DNA of 64,000 nucleotides from Myroides odoratimimus (GCF_001485415.1 NZ_BCMQ01000015.1:1-64000), one strand, 5' to 3'; positions 28,770 through 38,985 are shown, counted from the first letter of the stretch. Notes: a model not told the origin generated them from the letters alone. Numbers and translations are program-made.

Positions 28770-30191
28770 ATGGAACAGAATTATTTGTATTTGAATATAG
28801 CAGATGCTATTGCTAGTCAGATTAGAGCAGGAGTACTAAGAGCAGGAGACAGACTTCCTTCTGTAAGAATGTTGTGCACAGAACATCAAATTAGTATGAA
28901 TACAGCCAAACGAGTGTATTTAGAATTAGAGACGCAAGCATTAATAGAGTCTAAGCCTCAGTCAGGCTATTTTGTAAGTAACCTATCCTATACGGATATT
29001 CCTTTGCCTCAGCCGAGTAACCCTATCTTTTTAGCAAATAATAAGGAGCCTAAGGAGATTATTCGCAAGGTATATTCTAATATGGGAAATAGAAAGCTGA
29101 CCTTATTCTCGTACAGTACACTATATGATGAGTTTTTGCCTTTGGCCAAAATGAAGAAAGAGATTATAGCAGCCTCTAGATCATTAGTAGATGGAGGGAT
29201 AGAATATGATTCTGTACAGGGCAATCTTAATTTGAGGAGAATGATCGCGCAGCGTTCTATCACTTGGGGAGGTAGTCTTAAAGAAGAAGATATTATTACG
29301 ACTAATGGAAGCATGAGCGCTATTTCGTTGTGTTTATTAGCATTGGGTAAACCTGGAGACACCATTGCAATAGAAAGCCCTTGCTACCCAGGTATCTTTC
29401 AGCTAGCTATTGATTTAGGATTTAAGGTGATTGAGTTACCCACAGATCCAGTTTCTGGTATTGATGTGCAGTCTCTTAGAGATGCAGTAGAGCATATCGA
29501 TATGTGTCTATTGATCTCTAATTATAATACCCCATTAGGTAGTTGTATGCCTGATGAGAATAAGAAGGAAATAGTAGAACTCTTAGAGAAACACGATATC
29601 CCATTGATAGAGGATGATGTCTATGGGGATATGTACTTTGGTAATCACCGTCCTAAATGTTGTAAAGCATTTGATAAGACAGGTAATGTGATCTGGTGTA
29701 GTTCTGTATCTAAGACCTTGACTCCTGGATATCGCGTAGGGTGGGTGTCACCTGGTAAGTATAAGAATAAGATCATGCATCAAAAGTTAGTACATCTAAT
29801 CTCTACGCCTCCTTTAATGCAAGAAGCTGTAGCTAGCTTTATGCGCTCAGGCAATTATGATAAGCACCTGCGAAAACTTAGAAAAGAGATCTATAGCAAT
29901 TATCAGAAATATTTGAATACCATTATTACTAGTTTTCCATTGGGTACTAAGGTTAATCGTCCTCAAGGTGGATTATCACTATGGATTGAGTTTGATCCTT
30001 CTATTGAGGCGATGGATTTATATGACTTAGCTATTGCGGAGGGCATTAGTATAGCCCCAGGTAGAATGTTTACAGTACAAGAGCAATTCGAGAACTGTAT
30101 CAGACTGTGCATAGGCTTGCCTTGGTCAGAGGATGTAGAAGCCAAATTAAAAAGAGTAGGAGAGTTGAGTAAACAATTATTGAGGAAATAA
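28770..30191 (+). CDS. MocR/PdxR-like regulator (GntR HTH + aminotransferase fold)
   Basis: A 473-residue fusion. The GntR winged helix (~8-75: GDRLPSVRMLCTEHQISMNT) is joined to a class I aminotransferase-like domain (~110-470). The PLP-binding Lys is in SSVSKTLTPGYRVGW near 314, with SNYNTPLGS and EDDVYGDMYF as cofactor-contact motifs. Such proteins are PLP-dependent transcription regulators rather than enzymes. Its divergent neighbour, the EamA transporter, is the likely target, with auto-control from the shared operator. Confidence 0.92.
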   Translation: MEQNYLYLNIADAIASQIRAGVLRAGDRLPSVRMLCTEHQISMNTAKRVYLELETQALIESKPQSGYFVSNLSYTDIPLPQPSNPIFLANNKEPKEIIRKVYSNMGNRKLTLFSYSTLYDEFLPLAKMKKEIIAASRSLVDGGIEYDSVQGNLNLRRMIAQRSITWGGSLKEEDIITTNGSMSAISLCLLALGKPGDTIAIESPCYPGIFQLAIDLGFKVIELPTDPVSGIDVQSLRDAVEHIDMCLLISNYNTPLGSCMPDENKKEIVELLEKHDIPLIEDDVYGDMYFGNHRPKCCKAFDKTGNVIWCSSVSKTLTPGYRVGWVSPGKYKNKIMHQKLVHLISTPPLMQEAVASFMRSGNYDKHLRKLRKEIYSNYQKYLNTIITSFPLGTKVNRPQGGLSLWIEFDPSIEAMDLYDLAIAEGISIAPGRMFTVQEQFENCIRLCIGLPWSEDVEAKLKRVGELSKQLLRK

Positions 30192-30253
30192 GAAGACTTT
30201 CTAGTTTAATAATTTAAGTGATTTTGTTTTTTAAATAGAAATACATGTAATTA

Positions 30254-30281
30254 TTTGTTAAAATAAATGAATTTAGTTTTG
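30254..30281 (+). promoter_or_regulatory. promoter of lpxD
   Basis: TTTG (30254-30257), 16 bases, then TAGTTTTG (30274-30281); gives a ~60-base leader. Confidence 0.5.
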
Positions 30282-30347
30282 TGTTGAAATATTTTTTGAT
30301 TTTATTCGTTTTAATTAAATAAAACTCAAAAACTTTATTTCACAATT

Positions 30348-31349
30348 ATGAAATTATACTCTTTAACTGAATTGAACGATGTTTTAAATGGCGTTGTTGT
30401 AGGAAGTACATTAAGACAGATTAGTACAGCTGAGCAGTTGGAAAAAGCCAAAGAATGTCAAGTCTCATTTATAGGTAATAAAAAGTACGAACGCTTATGG
30501 GGGGAATCAAAAGCCCCTATTGCTATTGTAAATAAAGATATTTCTATTCTACCAGGTATAGATAGGGCGTTTATTAAAGTAGATAATGTTGATTTAGCAT
30601 TAGCGAAGTTACTTACACTATTTGCGCCTAAGATGCCTGTTTTTAAAGAAGATATTCACCCTAATGCTACGATAGATAGCACAGCAATAATAGGTGAAGG
30701 AGCTAAAATAGCAGCTGGTTGTGTAATCGGTGAAAATGTTATAATCGGAAAAAATGTAAAGATGTATCCTAATGTCACTGTATTAGATGACAGTACGATT
30801 GGTGATAATACGATATTGTGGTCTGGTGTCATTGTGCGTGAGCGCAGTCATATCGGACATAACTGTATTTTACATCCTAACGCAGTGATTGGAGCTGATG
30901 GATTTGGTTTCTGTCCGTCTCCTGAGTTAGGGTTAGTGAAGATACCTCAGATCGGTAATGTAGTTATCGGTAATTATGTTGAGATAGGAGCGAATTCATG
31001 TGTAGATAGAGGAAAGTTTAGCGCTACCATTATTGGAGATGGTTGTAAGATTGACAATCTTGTTCAGATAGGACATAATTGTGAGTTAGGAAAATTCTGT
31101 ATCATGGCTGGTAATAGTGGTTTAGCAGGTTCAGTTACACTAAAAGACTTTGTGGTGATAGGAGGTAGTGCTTCTATTAAAGATCACGTTACTATCGGGC
31201 AGGGTGCTGTAGTAGGAGCTGGATCAGGAGTGACTGGAGATGTAGAAGCAGGTAAGACAGTATTAGGTTACCCTGCTCAAGAAGCAAAAACAACGTTGAG
31301 ACAATGGGCTGCACTAAAGCAATTGGTAACCAATAGAACAAAGAACTAA
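30348..31349 (+). CDS. lpxD: UDP-3-O-acylglucosamine N-acyltransferase
   Basis: A 333-residue acyltransferase of lipid A synthesis, adding the N-linked acyl chain to UDP-3-O-acyl-glucosamine. N-terminal uridine-binding domain (~1-100), then a left-handed beta-helix of hexapeptide repeats (IGEGAKIAAGCVIGENVIIG onward). The catalytic His lies in LVQIGHNCELG near 242, with GADGFGF before it. Length is normal for LpxD. Stands alone here, not with lpxC/lpxA. MITE copy B and a terminator follow. Confidence 0.93.
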   Translation: MKLYSLTELNDVLNGVVVGSTLRQISTAEQLEKAKECQVSFIGNKKYERLWGESKAPIAIVNKDISILPGIDRAFIKVDNVDLALAKLLTLFAPKMPVFKEDIHPNATIDSTAIIGEGAKIAAGCVIGENVIIGKNVKMYPNVTVLDDSTIGDNTILWSGVIVRERSHIGHNCILHPNAVIGADGFGFCPSPELGLVKIPQIGNVVIGNYVEIGANSCVDRGKFSATIIGDGCKIDNLVQIGHNCELGKFCIMAGNSGLAGSVTLKDFVVIGGSASIKDHVTIGQGAVVGAGSGVTGDVEAGKTVLGYPAQEAKTTLRQWAALKQLVTNRTKN

Positions 31350-31351
31350 TC

Positions 31352-31498
31352 TTTTAACCCAAAATACGCAATAGACATATAAACGAAAAGTAATTATACG
31401 AAATAGGTCTGAATTAGTGACAAAAGTATACACTAGTATGGTTTTAGAGCTAATGAAAAAGCTATGAAGTAGAATGGTTTTGCAGTATTTAGGTTTAA
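31352..31498 (+). repeat. MITE-like element, copy B
   Basis: Starts TTTTAACCCAAAATACGCAA two bases after the lpxD stop and is closely similar to copy C (inverted) over ~135 bp. The right end looks shortened (GGTTTAA at 31492-31498). Confidence 0.75.
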
Positions 31499-31509
31499 TA
31501 ATAATCTAT

Positions 31510-31546
31510 AAGCGACTAACTGATAAGGGTTAGTCGCTTTTTTTAT
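31510..31546 (+). terminator. terminator after lpxD
   Basis: Perfect 11-bp stem AAGCGACTAAC / GTTAGTCGCTT (31510-31520, 31529-31539) with T-run. Confidence 0.85.
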
Positions 31547-31573
31547 ATACCTCTATTTGTGATGAATCATTTA

Positions 31574-32419
31574 TTAATCTTGATAGATTCTATTGATATA
31601 CTGTAAGGCATTCTTAGCTTCTTCTATATTTACTTTTAGGACAAGTCGTTTACCTAGTTCTATTTGTAGTTCTTGAAAGAAAGTAGTCATGGTGTGAAAG
31701 GCTTCCCATGTATTTTGAATATTAGCATTGCTATAGGTTCTTAATACCTTGTTATAGTCTTCATCGCTTAAGTAGTTCTTAATGAATTTACCTGATTTGC
31801 CTATAGAAACGCTAAAATGGTGTTCACTTCCTATTTTCCAAGCTAGTAACTGTAAGAACATAGGACGGACGACAGACTCCATCATATCTTTTGCATATAC
31901 TCTTTCTTCTCTAGCCAGTCCCTTAGCGACATTAGTAGAACACCACCAAAACTCATTACACACTTCTGTAAACTCCCGTTGAGTAGGGCGTTGTACATGA
32001 TAGTCGTTATCAGAAGACTTAGGTATATCTTTAAATATTCCATCTTTGTCTAGCCATACGATAGAGAGACTGTCTTTTTTATACTGCTCTAATTGATCTA
32101 CTGGGAATAGGGTAAGGTCTAATCTACTACCATCTTCATAAATCATTAAATAAGCATACGAAATAGAAGAAATAACCTCTTCGTTACCTAAGTGCATATC
32201 ATCTGGTAATTGTTGTATGGCAGGCTGTCCAAAGGTTTTGTAGACAATACCCTCTTTCTTGATACTTTCTATATCAGTCACCATATAGATGATATCATAA
32301 TCTTGGTACTGATCAGGAGTAACCATAGGGTTAGCCCTTGAACCATTGAGAATAACAGCTCTAATGTGGTCATCTTGTTTGGCTAATTGAAGGATCTCTG
32401 TTTGTAATGGTGAAGCCAT
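31574..32419 (-). CDS. aminoglycoside 6-adenylyltransferase family protein, ANT(6)-like
   Basis: A 281-residue protein from the Met at 32419 (MASPLQTEIL), which fits the family; a longer frame from 32470 adds an unlikely N-terminus. Nucleotidyltransferase motif LNGSRANPMVTPD near 25, followed by YQDYDIIYMV with the metal-binding Asp pair, RLDLTLFP with the third Asp, YHVQRPTQREF and CNEFWWC. All match ANT(6)-Ia/AadK, which adenylate streptomycin. Whether it confers resistance here is not shown. No resistance-island context; it may be intrinsic. Confidence 0.88.
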   Translation of the reverse strand: MASPLQTEILQLAKQDDHIRAVILNGSRANPMVTPDQYQDYDIIYMVTDIESIKKEGIVYKTFGQPAIQQLPDDMHLGNEEVISSISYAYLMIYEDGSRLDLTLFPVDQLEQYKKDSLSIVWLDKDGIFKDIPKSSDNDYHVQRPTQREFTEVCNEFWWCSTNVAKGLAREERVYAKDMMESVVRPMFLQLLAWKIGSEHHFSVSIGKSGKFIKNYLSDEDYNKVLRTYSNANIQNTWEAFHTMTTFFQELQIELGKRLVLKVNIEEAKNALQYINRIYQD

Positions 32420-32470
32420 ATAGGTGTTTTTAAGACGAATAAGCAAGATAATTAAATTAAAATGATTCAC

Positions 32471-33029
32471 AGTGGTGTTTTTAGGAGTAGAATAAAGTTT
32501 TTTAATAGTCTAGCATTGCCACTCAAATACAATACTATTACTCAATAACTATAAAATCCATAGATAAGGACGTATATCTCACTTGATCTGCATAGCCATT
32601 AAGAAGAAAGTTCTACATTAGGAAGAGGTACTACGAGGTAGTAAATGCCTGTGTGTAGCTCTAATTGAAGATAGTTACTGCTCGTTTTTATTCTTCAAAA
32701 ATAGCAGTGGTCACATAGTTATCGCATAGTGATGGCATACTGCTCGCATATTTTTGCCTGCTTTTTATGCGATCACTATGGGATCAAACTACAATCAGTA
32801 TATCATCATAGCTATACACAGGGTATCAGGGGGATAAGTCAACGACTTCTAATGCTGAGTTCTGAAGTACAAGAAGTGTTGTCTTCCTTTTTAATGAATC
32901 TAAATAATACTCCTTCTTGCGTCTTTTATATTCCTTTTAGCGTCAGTACTCAGGCAAAGGGATGCCTACTTTTGCCCTATCAATAAGAGAGATAGTCTTC
33001 CACAGAGCTATTCTATAAGAGAGATCAAG
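32471..33029. other. intergenic region upstream of the TonB receptor
   Basis: No convincing gene. Contains an inverted pair CATAGTGAT (32725-32733) / ATCACTATG (32772-32780) and nearby CGCATA words. A 257-base open frame at 32729-32986 has no recognisable features. The promoter for the receptor must lie here, but no Fur-like site was seen. Confidence 0.4.
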
Positions 33030-35189
33030 ATGAAAATACCATACCTTACTTTATCCTTAATCGCTGTTTTATCATTTAATTCTAAATCTGTTTTTGCACA
33101 GCAAGATACTTTACAAAATACGGGGTTAAATGAAGTGATTATTCAGAGAGAGACTAAAGCCGAAAAAGAAAGTCGTCAACCTATACGTGCTACTGTACTT
33201 GATGTAAAAGCGATGAAACAACAGCCGTCTAGTGTGATAGAGCTGATGAACAGAACAGTAGGTGTACGAGTGAGACAAACAGGGGGATTAGGTAATGCTA
33301 CTAATTTGATGCTAAACGGTTTTGAAGGAAAGGCGATAAAGTATTTTAAGGATGGGGTTCCGATGGATTATTTAGGGAATGCCTTTAGTTATTCTATTGT
33401 ACCGCCTACGATGATTGATCGCATTGAGATCTATAAAGGGGTGGTACCTGTAGCCTTAGGGGCAGATGCATTAGGAGGAGCAGTTAATATCGTAACGAAA
33501 GAGCCTGAAAGTAATCAATCTGTAGATGTATCTTATCAGATAGGTTCTTATAACACTCATAGAGGTACCGTAAACGCTTATTTTCAAGATAAAAAGACAG
33601 GCTTATTCGGAGGAGTAAATACTTTTATTAATTACTCTGATAACAATTATAAAGTCAATGTGCCTTACACTGATCCAGAAACGGCACAGGTAAGTAGAGA
33701 AAAACACAAACTGTTTCACAACCGTTTCTCTAATGGATTTGTAGAAGGGTTTGTGGGAGTGAAGAACAAGACTTGGGCAGATGAATTGCGTTTGACTGTA
33801 AGTAGCTTTTACATTAATAAACAGCACAATTACGGGATGACGATGAACTATCCATTCGGAGGAGTGACGAGTAATATGAATTCTGTAGTGCCAACACTTC
33901 GCTATCGCAAGGCTTTTTTAGATAAAGACTTGAAGTTAGATCAATTCCTTGTCTATAATACACTGCATTCTAGTTATACAGATACGATTAAAGGGTTTTA
34001 CGACTGGAGAGGGAAGTTCACTCCAGTACCTAGTAAGAATGGAGAAGCGACTACTAGTGGGAGTATCAAAAAGTTACGTTATTATAACTTCGTATCTCGT
34101 ACTAATCTATCTTACCGATTAGACAATGGGTTTATAGAGTTAAACTCTGTTTACAATACCTCTACTCGTCGTGGTTCTGACCCTTACGGAGAGAAATTTC
34201 CTTTCTCTAAGATAGATATGTTACAGCGTTCTGTAGTATTCCAAAAGTGGATTACAGGGTTAAACTGGAGATTATATGCCTTAGATGATCGTCTGACGAA
34301 TGACTTATCAGCGAAGTATTATTACCTGCGTACAGAAGGGTATGAGAGTGCGCATGGAGACACTTCTATGGAGCAGAAAAGATCTAAAACAAAAGGGAAC
34401 TGGGGTGTATCAGAGTCGTTAAAATATCAGATTAACGATCGTATGTATGCTAGATTCTCAGGAGAAGTAGCCGTGCGTCTACCAGAGCAAGAAGAGTTTT
34501 TCGGAGATGGAACATTCACGCGTACCAATTTTGCTTTAAAACCAGAAAAGAGTTGGAACTATAATCTAGGATTTAACTATAATAATCAAACCAATTTCAT
34601 GACAGAGGTCAATGTGTTCTACAGAAGAACACATGATATGATCATGCTGTTAAACACGGGTATTTTTGGTAGTTACGAGAACATAGAAAAGATAAAAGGA
34701 GTTGGAGTAGAGGTAGATGCAGCATATTCTCCATTAAAGTGGTTGAGACTGTCTGGTAACGTGACGTATCAAGACTTTAGATTATATGATAAAGAAGACA
34801 AGACGTATGAGGGTTCTCGCCTGAGAAATACACCTTATTTCTTTGCTAATCTTGGTCTGCGTACTTCACATGACAATGTATTCAAGGCAGGAGATAAATT
34901 CTCGTTTTATTACAACTACAGTTTTGTAAAGGCTTATTACCTAGACTTTATTCCTAAAGAATTTGAACCTAGTGGTTTCTTAGGATTATGGGGAAAAGCA
35001 CAGGTTAATGCAGAAGCCTATGTAATCCCTGATCAGAATTTACATTCTACAGGAGTGGTGTGGAGTTATTCACCTAAACTGTCTTTCGGTTTAGAAGCTA
35101 AGAACTTGTTTAACAGTGAAATATTTGACAATTATAAAATACAAAATGAAGGATTTAGTCTTCATTTTAAAGTGAATATGTCTCTTTAG
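33030..35189 (+). CDS. TonB-dependent outer-membrane receptor, XusA-like
   Basis: A 719-residue receptor. Signal peptide (LTLSLIAVLSFNSKSVFAQ), then the plug domain (~30-160: TGLNEVIIQRE as TonB-box region, IELMNRTVGVRVRQTGG, IDRIEIYKGVVPVALGADAL, GGAVNIVTK). The ~22-strand barrel ends SLHFKVNMSL. No SusC-type N-terminal CarboxypepD extension. Followed by a DUF4374 lipoprotein gene, an arrangement that matches the xenosiderophore system XusA-XusB of Bacteroides. Likely imports ferric siderophores. Confidence 0.88.
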   Translation: MKIPYLTLSLIAVLSFNSKSVFAQQDTLQNTGLNEVIIQRETKAEKESRQPIRATVLDVKAMKQQPSSVIELMNRTVGVRVRQTGGLGNATNLMLNGFEGKAIKYFKDGVPMDYLGNAFSYSIVPPTMIDRIEIYKGVVPVALGADALGGAVNIVTKEPESNQSVDVSYQIGSYNTHRGTVNAYFQDKKTGLFGGVNTFINYSDNNYKVNVPYTDPETAQVSREKHKLFHNRFSNGFVEGFVGVKNKTWADELRLTVSSFYINKQHNYGMTMNYPFGGVTSNMNSVVPTLRYRKAFLDKDLKLDQFLVYNTLHSSYTDTIKGFYDWRGKFTPVPSKNGEATTSGSIKKLRYYNFVSRTNLSYRLDNGFIELNSVYNTSTRRGSDPYGEKFPFSKIDMLQRSVVFQKWITGLNWRLYALDDRLTNDLSAKYYYLRTEGYESAHGDTSMEQKRSKTKGNWGVSESLKYQINDRMYARFSGEVAVRLPEQEEFFGDGTFTRTNFALKPEKSWNYNLGFNYNNQTNFMTEVNVFYRRTHDMIMLLNTGIFGSYENIEKIKGVGVEVDAAYSPLKWLRLSGNVTYQDFRLYDKEDKTYEGSRLRNTPYFFANLGLRTSHDNVFKAGDKFSFYYNYSFVKAYYLDFIPKEFEPSGFLGLWGKAQVNAEAYVIPDQNLHSTGVVWSYSPKLSFGLEAKNLFNSEIFDNYKIQNEGFSLHFKVNMSL

Positions 35190-35621
35190 GAGAGTAAACA
35201 GGAAATAGGGGATTGAAAATGAGGAATAGATAGACTTAAGCAGATAGTTTATTTCTAATTAATAATGTTTATCTCTCTGTGATAGATAATCTTGCGAAGC
35301 GACCTTACGGCCTTAACGGATAAGCGAGTGTCAATAGAAGTAAATTCTTAGAGACAAAATTCTGTTTGACTGAAAGGAGTTCATTTTGTCTCAGAATTTG
35401 CTTCGTAGATTGACCGTTTAGGAGTTATAGCCTTGACTTTTTTTGTTACTTTTTTGTGTTAAGATAAAAAAGTAAATAAATAAAAGCGTAGCGAATCAAG
35501 CTTTGTAAAAAAAAACATATTGAGCTAAATATAGAATTAATATAGAGTTTATTCCTTTAAAAACAGAAAATTAATAAAGCGAAGTTGTAATTCGTGTTAA
35601 ACCATAATAAAATCTATTAAA
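35190..35621. other. intergenic region with two hairpins
   Basis: No gene. GAGACAAAAT (35351-35360) pairs with ATTTTGTCTC (35383-35392), and TTACTTTTTT (35446-35455) with AAAAAAGTAA (35466-35475). Either might act as a partial terminator after the receptor gene; similar palindromes occur between genes in this group. Confidence 0.45.
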
Positions 35622-36881
35622 ATGAAAAAAAGCATTTTTAGTACTAAAACGATAGGAGCATTAGCTATGGCAGGGTTATTTGCTTTTGCATCATGTTCAT
35701 CAGATGATAATTCAAGTTCAGAGCTTACTAAACCAGTTGAGCCAACGAAGACATCTTATGCGCTATTAACAGCTACATTAGGAGTACAGCCATTCGTAGG
35801 ATACTTATCTAACTATGATAAAATGCCTGAAGGAGATTTAGACAATATCCATAAGGGGTCATTACAGATAAAAGGGAATGGAATGAAAGCGTATGGAGAA
35901 TGGGTATTCCAACGTCTTCAACTAGGACGTGTGTCTTCTCCTGATGACGGTATCTTGAGATATTCTATTAATGCAGACGGTTCTTTATCAGAGACAGGTA
36001 GAATCACAGGTATGTCTTCTAACTTTTATGTACATGATAAAACGACTGGATACTATGCTGATATAGGAAGAGGATTGTTAAAGATACAAGTATTCAATCC
36101 TTCTACAATGCAGCGTACAGGAGAAATAGACCTTTCTGTAGTAGAAGATAAAAAAGCAGAATACCAAGCTGTGGGATCTCGCTTTATCGCGTCTAAAGAT
36201 GGAAAATTATATGTAGATATCATCACAGGTTCTAAAGATGGACAAGGTAGTCAGATGAAAGACCCTGCTCCAGGATATATCAAACTAGCAGTGATCGACA
36301 TCGCTACTGGTAAATATGAAAAAACGATTCAAGATAACCGTATCAGCTATGTAGGATATGGTGGTAACGCGAATCAAATGTGGACTATGGGAGACGATGG
36401 AGCGCTATATATGTGTTCTCATGGGTTCGGAGTAAATGGAGCGACTAATGGTTCTGCTATTGTTAGAATTAAAAAAGGAACAACAGAAATAGATAAAGAT
36501 TGGATCATTAAGATTGATGATTATGTAAAGAATACTACAGTAGGTTCAGTAGGGGTAAAAGATGGTAAGCTATATACAGCATGGAGTGATAAAGCATTCT
36601 CATACACAGATATTTTGCCAAACCCTAATTTTACATACTATGCTTTTGATAAAGAGAATATTGCTGCAGGACCAAAAGCTGTAGAGGGAGCGCCTAAATC
36701 TACTTATGCATTCCAAGATGCTCAAGCGATTACTACAATAGATGGTAAAGTGTACTTCAGAGTAGTGAATAACAAAGATTATAACGGATACTATGTATTA
36801 GGATCTGATAATGTAGCTAAACCTGCGTTTAACATCGGTAAAGGTGGTCAAGTATGGGGCTTAGTGAAATTAGAAAAATAA
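35622..36881 (+). CDS. DUF4374 lipoprotein, XusB-like siderophore-binding protein
   Basis: A 419-residue lipoprotein. Lipobox FAFASC (Cys ~25) followed by SSDDNSSS, an acidic stretch typical of lipoproteins exported to the cell surface in this phylum. The rest is a DUF4374 beta-propeller with repeats such as YVDIITGSKDGQG, and VGYGGNANQMWTMGDDG. XusB of Bacteroides thetaiotaomicron, of the same family, captures ferric enterobactin for the TonB receptor XusA. Here it follows a XusA-like gene, supporting that role by inference. Confidence 0.85.
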   Translation: MKKSIFSTKTIGALAMAGLFAFASCSSDDNSSSELTKPVEPTKTSYALLTATLGVQPFVGYLSNYDKMPEGDLDNIHKGSLQIKGNGMKAYGEWVFQRLQLGRVSSPDDGILRYSINADGSLSETGRITGMSSNFYVHDKTTGYYADIGRGLLKIQVFNPSTMQRTGEIDLSVVEDKKAEYQAVGSRFIASKDGKLYVDIITGSKDGQGSQMKDPAPGYIKLAVIDIATGKYEKTIQDNRISYVGYGGNANQMWTMGDDGALYMCSHGFGVNGATNGSAIVRIKKGTTEIDKDWIIKIDDYVKNTTVGSVGVKDGKLYTAWSDKAFSYTDILPNPNFTYYAFDKENIAAGPKAVEGAPKSTYAFQDAQAITTIDGKVYFRVVNNKDYNGYYVLGSDNVAKPAFNIGKGGQVWGLVKLEK

Positions 36882-36970
36882 TAAGTTTAATTATTTAGAA
36901 CTCTCCATAGAGTTTGGATGCAATAGTAGAGGAGTTTTCTTCTCTACTATTCCTTTTTTATAGTTTTTTA

Positions 36971-37118
36971 GGGAACGGGAAACGGGGAACAGGAAACAGG
37001 AACAGGAAATTGGGAACGGGGAACAGGAAACAGGAACAGGAAATTGGGAACGGGAAACAGGAAATTGGGAACGGGAAACAGGAAAAAGGGAAATGGGAAA
37101 CAGGAAACAGGGAACAGA
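36971..37118. repeat. polypurine tandem repeat
   Basis: About 148 bases made almost only of G and A on the plus strand. Two exact 34-bp units (36983-37016, 37017-37050), built from words GGGAACAGGAAACAGG and AACAGGAAATT, are followed by two shorter 21-bp versions and decayed copies. Apparent reading frames on both strands are low-complexity artefacts. Confidence 0.85.
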
Positions 37119-37239
37119 TGGCATGGTAGTTCAAAGTCAGGAGACTTTGTAGCGAGAACAGAACAAAAAACGATTTCACAGTTTCACGATTTCACAAAAC
37201 AACAAAACAACAAAATCACAAAATCACAAAAACAATAAT

Positions 37240-38985
37240 ATGGCAACAGATAATGTGCTATGGCGTATCGTAAAACCAGTCAAGAAGAAGCTAAACTTTG
37301 CAATGGCTCTTTCTGTGGGTTCTACTTTATTGACAATAGCCAATTTAATAATATTAAGTTACCTAATTAATGCACTGTATCACGGAAATACAACACAATT
37401 GTTGTATCTATTCGGAGCGATGATCTTATGTGTAGTAGTTAGTTATGTATTACGTCTAAAGTCATTTGACGTATCCCATTACGCAGCTTTTGATTTAGAA
37501 GCTATTTTGCGTAAGAATATCAGTCACCATATGGCGAAGTTACCATTGGGGTTCTTGACTGAGACAGGTTCAGGAGCATTGACTAAAATCTTAAATGAAG
37601 ATGTTCGTTTATTACATGGATTTGCGGCAGATAGTACCCCTTTATTTGTGCGTACGTATGCCTTTCCAGTAGTTACTTTGGTTGCATTATTTTGGTTTGA
37701 TTATAGAGTAGCACTAGTTTGTCTAGCTATTCTTATTGTAGGGCTTGGGTTCTTAGCATTAGCGATGAAGAATAAGACAGAAGTAACACATCAATTTAAT
37801 AAAGCAAAAGAAGATATTAATGTAGCTGTGATAGAGTATGTACAGGCAATGCCAGTAGTACGTGTATTCGATGGTGGAGAGAAGTCATTTGTGCGTTATG
37901 AGAACGCTTTACAACGCTATTTATCTATTATCACTTTGTGGTTTAAGGAAAACGGATTGAATGCTAAGTTGTCGATGTTTATTTTAAACCCGCTACCTAC
38001 ATTTATTATATTACTTGTGCTAGGAACGTATTGGTTCCAAGAGGGGTCTTTGAGTTTTGTGTCTTTTGTAGCCTCTTTATTATTGGGGACAGGAATGATA
38101 GAGTCTATTTTGCCTTACCGAAGTTTGACTAATGTGATCTCTAGAGCTGCAATCAGCGCAAAGCGTATAGAAGAATTACTAGAAGTAGAGCCTTTAACTT
38201 CTACAGGAGAACAAATTTCTGTAAATGATACAACCATAGAGTTTGACAAGGTATCTTTTACTTACCCTGGTAGAGAGGACAAGGCATTAAATAATATCAG
38301 TTTTACGGTGAAGCCAGGTACTTTTACTGCTATTACAGGAGCATCAGGAGCAGGAAAGTCTACTGTAGCTCGTTTGTTACCTCGTTTTTGGGATGTTAAC
38401 GAAGGAGAGATAAAACTGGGCGGAACAGATATCCGCCAATTAAAACCTGAGGTATTATTAGATACGATATCATTTGTGTTTCAAGACAACTTTATCTTCT
38501 CTGATACGATTGCTAACAATATCAGAATGGGCGCAGAGGAAGCTACCTTAGAAGAAGTGATGGAAGCAGCTAAGGCTGCCCAAATACACGATTTTATTAT
38601 GCAACTTCCTGATGGGTATGAGACCTTAGTAAAAGAAAGAGGAAATAACTTCTCAGGTGGACAGAAGCAACGTCTAGCGATTGCTAGAGCTATCTTGAGA
38701 AATAAACCTATTCTTATCTTGGATGAGGTAACTTCATTCTCAGATACAGAAAACGAACTATTACTGATGCGTGCTTTCCGCAATCTGATGAAGGACAAAA
38801 CAGTCATTATGATCGCTCATAGATTAGAGACAATCAAGAATGCGGATCAGATAATTGTGATGGATAAGGGAAGCATTAGCGAGATAGGAACACATGAACA
38901 ATTAGCCGCTAATCAAGGAATATACCAAGCGATGTGGCAATCGTATACACAAGCGAGAAATTGGCATATTAAATCAGATAAGTAA
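37240..38985 (+). CDS. ABC transporter subunit, membrane + ATPase (YbtP/IrtA-like)
   Basis: A 581-residue half transporter. Six membrane spans (~20-300) with the coupling segment, then the ATPase domain: P-loop TGASGAGKST near 365, signature FSGGQKQR near 470, Walker B ILILDEVTS, H-loop IAHRLE. The D-loop reads SFSDTENE, unlike the usual SALD. The second subunit starts 5 bases downstream, so both form a heterodimer. The closest known type moves ferric siderophores across the inner membrane; direction is not readable. The unusual G-poor leader (37140-37239) follows a polypurine repeat. Confidence 0.87.
   Translation: MATDNVLWRIVKPVKKKLNFAMALSVGSTLLTIANLIILSYLINALYHGNTTQLLYLFGAMILCVVVSYVLRLKSFDVSHYAAFDLEAILRKNISHHMAKLPLGFLTETGSGALTKILNEDVRLLHGFAADSTPLFVRTYAFPVVTLVALFWFDYRVALVCLAILIVGLGFLALAMKNKTEVTHQFNKAKEDINVAVIEYVQAMPVVRVFDGGEKSFVRYENALQRYLSIITLWFKENGLNAKLSMFILNPLPTFIILLVLGTYWFQEGSLSFVSFVASLLLGTGMIESILPYRSLTNVISRAAISAKRIEELLEVEPLTSTGEQISVNDTTIEFDKVSFTYPGREDKALNNISFTVKPGTFTAITGASGAGKSTVARLLPRFWDVNEGEIKLGGTDIRQLKPEVLLDTISFVFQDNFIFSDTIANNIRMGAEEATLEEVMEAAKAAQIHDFIMQLPDGYETLVKERGNNFSGGQKQRLAIARAILRNKPILILDEVTSFSDTENELLLMRAFRNLMKDKTVIMIAHRLETIKNADQIIVMDKGSISEIGTHEQLAANQGIYQAMWQSYTQARNWHIKSDK

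Noticed and set aside
32420..32470. Upstream ATG for the ANT(6)-like gene
   Set aside because: Adds a hydrophobic tail not seen in the family.
32729..32986. 85-codon frame upstream of the TonB receptor
   Set aside because: No signal, domain or start context; composition does not look coding.
36891..37238. Overlapping frames rich in Phe-Pro-Val or Gly-Asn
   Set aside because: Low-complexity products of the polypurine tandem repeat on both strands.
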